A DNA stretch of 8,184 bases from Parachlamydiales bacterium (GTDB taxonomy: Bacteria; Chlamydiota; Chlamydiia; Chlamydiales; Rhabdochlamydiaceae), in assembly GCA_020050965.1 (NCBI GenBank), contig JAGVJV010000068.1:1-8184 (forward strand), given 5' to 3'. The notes beneath the pieces are model-generated. The model saw nothing but the letters and a program-made list of their open reading frames with translations, did not search any database and had not been told where the DNA came from. Both the position numbers and the translations under genes were made by a program. The stretch's first letter is position 1. Every line of letters begins with the position of its first letter. Shown here piece after piece: positions 5,922-8,184 of this stretch.

Positions 5922-8184
5922 AACTAATTTCAAGAATTTTTGGCTGCATCTGTGTTCTGTTTCTGCTGGCGATCTTGGCTCTGCAGACGCCTCTTGCTAA
6001 AGAAATGGCCAAAAATATGCTGATCACACTCGCCTATGAACAAGGGGTGCAGCTGCGGATTGACAAAATCGATGGGCTTCTCCCTCTTGATTGGACTTTG
6101 AAAAATGTAAGTTGTCGCTACCGCGGCGAGGAGATTTCAAGCGATCATCTCAAATTTCGTCTTGCGCTTGCTCCTCTTTTTCAAAAGGAGCTTGAGGTCA
6201 GCTACCTTAAAATCAGCGGCGGCAGATATCGGGACGTCCCTTTTATTGCGACAGCTAAGGGCAAATTTGATTTAAGAGTTCAAAATACGATTGAAATCTC
6301 CCATTTTCTCGTTGAAGGAGAGGATCTTTTTATCCGGATAGATGGAAAAATCTTCCCTGATCTGAGGATTGAGGAAGGGAGTTTAGCTTTCTATCTCCCC
6401 GATCTCTCCATTTTTGGGGATGTGATTGGCAAGGGCTCGCTTATGGGAATGGGGCAAGTGACCAATGAAAAAGCTACCCTTGAATGTTTTGGAGAAAATC
6501 TTGAAAGGGGCGGTCTTGAAGTGCCTTACTCATCTCTAAATGTCGAAGCATCAAGAGAGCAAGATCAATGGGTAGGAGAAGCGAAAGTGGAGAGCGGCCC
6601 TATGATAGGGTCTTGTCTATTTCAATTTTCACCTCGCCATCGCAGGCTTTCTCTCGATGATATCAAAGTTAGTAGGCCAGAGCTAACAATCAGCGGCCAA
6701 TTAGACTTTAAAGAGAACTGGGAAGGTTCACTACAAACCAGATGTCAGGATTTGAGGATTTTTCAGACTCTACTGCCGAAGCTAAGAGGCAGCTTAGATG
6801 CAGAACTCCATTTTAATCCTCAGGTGGCTACTTCGAACATCGAGCTGAAAAACTTTGCCTTTTCAGATACTAGCGGACAGTCGCTCTCGATTAAGGGGAA
6901 GATTTTCGATCTTTATGGTGCGATGCATGGGGATATTGAGATGAAAGGGCAGGGAATCGTTCATGAGCAGATGAAGCTGGCTAAGGTCGAATTCAAGACC
7001 AATATTAGTGCGGAAAAGAGCCCTTTTGAGTTTGAAATCCAAGGCACATGGCAGGATCCGCTGCATATTCATGGAGCTGGGAATTTTCAGAAGCAACTTT
7101 GCCATGTCGACACGGTCGAAGGGTTTGCCTTAAAAAGATCGATTTCTTTGCAGGCGCCATTTACCATCGATTGGAATCAAGAGCATTTTAAAATGAGCAC
7201 TCTTTCGATGGATGTTGGCTATGGACATCTGCTCGCCTTGATCGATCTTGATAAAACTAGCTCTATGATCAAAGTGAACGCCAAGGAGTTTCCCCTAGAG
7301 TTTATCCCCATTTTTTATAAACACTTTTCTCTCGCTGGAACAAGCTCTTTTGATATTGACCTAATCGGTCGGGAAAATAAACTGCAGGGATGCTGCAACA
7401 TCGCACTCGAGCGGGCCCATTTTCTTTCTGAAGGGTTAAAAGATCCTTACACGACAAAAGGATCGGTACAAATCCACATCGGCGGAAATACAGCCCAAAT
7501 CTATGCTGATCTCAAAGCAAAAGATAAACAGTTCATTAATCTGATGGGGAGCTTCCCGCTCCATATTACCCATTTTCCCTTTAAAATTGCCTTCGATCAA
7601 GACCAGCCCTTTGCCTCAGAACTAACTGCAGAAGGGAAGCTAGAAGATCTATTTAACTTCATCAATATTGGCCAGAATCGGGTTGAAGGTTGGCTCTCCA
7701 CAAAGCTGCATGGGTCCAAAACTCTGAAAGACCCATCTTTACAAGGCTCATTTGAACTGCAAGATGGCCACTACGAAAACTACTATACAGGGACCTGTCT
7801 TAGGGAAATCTATGCAGATGGGGTCGCAGATAACAAAGTGATTCGTCTAACAAAGATCGAAGCCGGCGATGGCGCCATTGGGAAATTCACCGCTTCGGGA
7901 GAGCTAGAGCTGAAATCCGATTTTCCGTTTTCCCTTACTGCGGACATCGATGACTTCAACGCACTCTCTTTCGATACTTTGACAGGCACCTGCTCCGGTC
8001 AAGTGACACTCACAGGGAGCCGATTAGGGGCCCTTGCTAAGGGTAAGCTCAAAGTGCACAACGCCACCTTCCGGATCCCCGATCAGATGAGGGCGATTTT
8101 CCCTGAGCTGTCGATTCAATTCATCAATCCTCCTGAAAAGATCACGGCGAATATTGCACCTCCAGCAAAGACTCCTCCTCTAGA
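5918..8184 (+). CDS. tamB: TamB-type translocation/assembly protein (partial, C-terminus beyond the window)
   Basis: An open frame of 755 codons with no stop before the window edge. It starts at TTG and overlaps the tamA stop by four bases (TTGA), so the two are translationally coupled. An uncleaved N-terminal anchor (about 7-22, I-F-G-C-I-C-V-L-F-L-L) is followed by P-L-A-K at 25-28 and then a long region of alternating hydrophobic/polar beta-strands of the AsmA/TamB kind. TamB proteins form a long hydrophobic groove reaching from the inner membrane to TamA and are thought to carry lipids or assist barrel folding. Typical segments include D-K-I-D-G-L-L-P-L early on and, near 604-660, D-P-S-L-Q-G-S-F-E-L, D-G-H-Y-E-N-Y and G-D-G-A-I-G-K-F-T-A-S-G-E. 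TamB proteins are usually well over 1,000 residues, and the conserved C-terminal domain (DUF490) that contacts TamA should lie past 8184. Starting at the ATG at 6005 would remove the anchor. Confidence 0.88.
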   Translation, partial: MKLISRIFGCICVLFLLAILALQTPLAKEMAKNMLITLAYEQGVQLRIDKIDGLLPLDWTLKNVSCRYRGEEISSDHLKFRLALAPLFQKELEVSYLKISGGRYRDVPFIATAKGKFDLRVQNTIEISHFLVEGEDLFIRIDGKIFPDLRIEEGSLAFYLPDLSIFGDVIGKGSLMGMGQVTNEKATLECFGENLERGGLEVPYSSLNVEASREQDQWVGEAKVESGPMIGSCLFQFSPRHRRLSLDDIKVSRPELTISGQLDFKENWEGSLQTRCQDLRIFQTLLPKLRGSLDAELHFNPQVATSNIELKNFAFSDTSGQSLSIKGKIFDLYGAMHGDIEMKGQGIVHEQMKLAKVEFKTNISAEKSPFEFEIQGTWQDPLHIHGAGNFQKQLCHVDTVEGFALKRSISLQAPFTIDWNQEHFKMSTLSMDVGYGHLLALIDLDKTSSMIKVNAKEFPLEFIPIFYKHFSLAGTSSFDIDLIGRENKLQGCCNIALERAHFLSEGLKDPYTTKGSVQIHIGGNTAQIYADLKAKDKQFINLMGSFPLHITHFPFKIAFDQDQPFASELTAEGKLEDLFNFINIGQNRVEGWLSTKLHGSKTLKDPSLQGSFELQDGHYENYYTGTCLREIYADGVADNKVIRLTKIEAGDGAIGKFTASGELELKSDFPFSLTADIDDFNALSFDTLTGTCSGQVTLTGSRLGALAKGKLKVHNATFRIPDQMRAIFPELSIQFINPPEKITANIAPPAKTPPL

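Noticed and set aside
5821..6027. Minus-strand open frame across the tamA-tamB junction
   Set aside because: It overlaps both real genes on the other strand and has no independent support. The other minus-strand frames within 4359-5174 and 6863-7105 fail for the same reason.
1..8184. tRNA, rRNA, CRISPR array, insertion sequence or phage elements
   Set aside because: No cloverleaf, repeat-spacer array, transposase or terminal inverted repeats were seen, and almost all of the window is coding.

Overview
The window reads as a chromosomal segment of a Gram-negative (double-membrane) bacterium. An outer-membrane beta-barrel gene (tamA type) lies next to a TamB-type gene, and on the opposite strand there is a bacterial flotillin (floA) with its NfeD partner. 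Many cysteines in the TamA-like protein, and a set of small lineage-specific membrane proteins with split hydrophobic regions, are suggestive of the Chlamydiota (an environmental chlamydia) or a relative. This is inference, and no marker gene in the window proves it.

Layout. Minus strand, right to left from about 4055 to 52: nfeD (3591-4055), floA (2645-3589), a 44-codon basic small ORF whose ATG overlaps the floA stop (2511-2645), then three unrecognised membrane-protein genes (1734-2456, 984-1712, 52-933). Plus strand, left to right from 4152: tamA (4152-5921) and tamB (5918 to the window edge, C-terminus missing). The two sets diverge from a region of about 96 bases (4056-4151) that must hold both promoters unless transcription enters from elsewhere. 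There is no RNA gene, insertion sequence or CRISPR array, and no non-coding stretch longer than 100 bases.

How the genes work together. TamA (outer membrane) and TamB (inner-membrane-anchored, periplasm-spanning) form the translocation and assembly module, which helps place proteins, and in current models phospholipids, in the outer membrane. FloA is a scaffold of ordered inner-membrane patches and NfeD is its usual co-encoded partner. Both sets concern envelope organisation, but a functional link between them here is inferred from position only.

The least explained content is (i) the three tandem genes at the left, which I read as diverged copies of one family because they share a T-x-x-x-Y site before the first hydrophobic region and a P-x-E-x-R type site after the second, with two of them also sharing a GNI-x-DKV C-terminal block; and (ii) the lysine-rich small ORF coupled to floA. 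The tamB gene starts at TTG and runs off the window, so it is easily missed in an ORF list that requires a stop.
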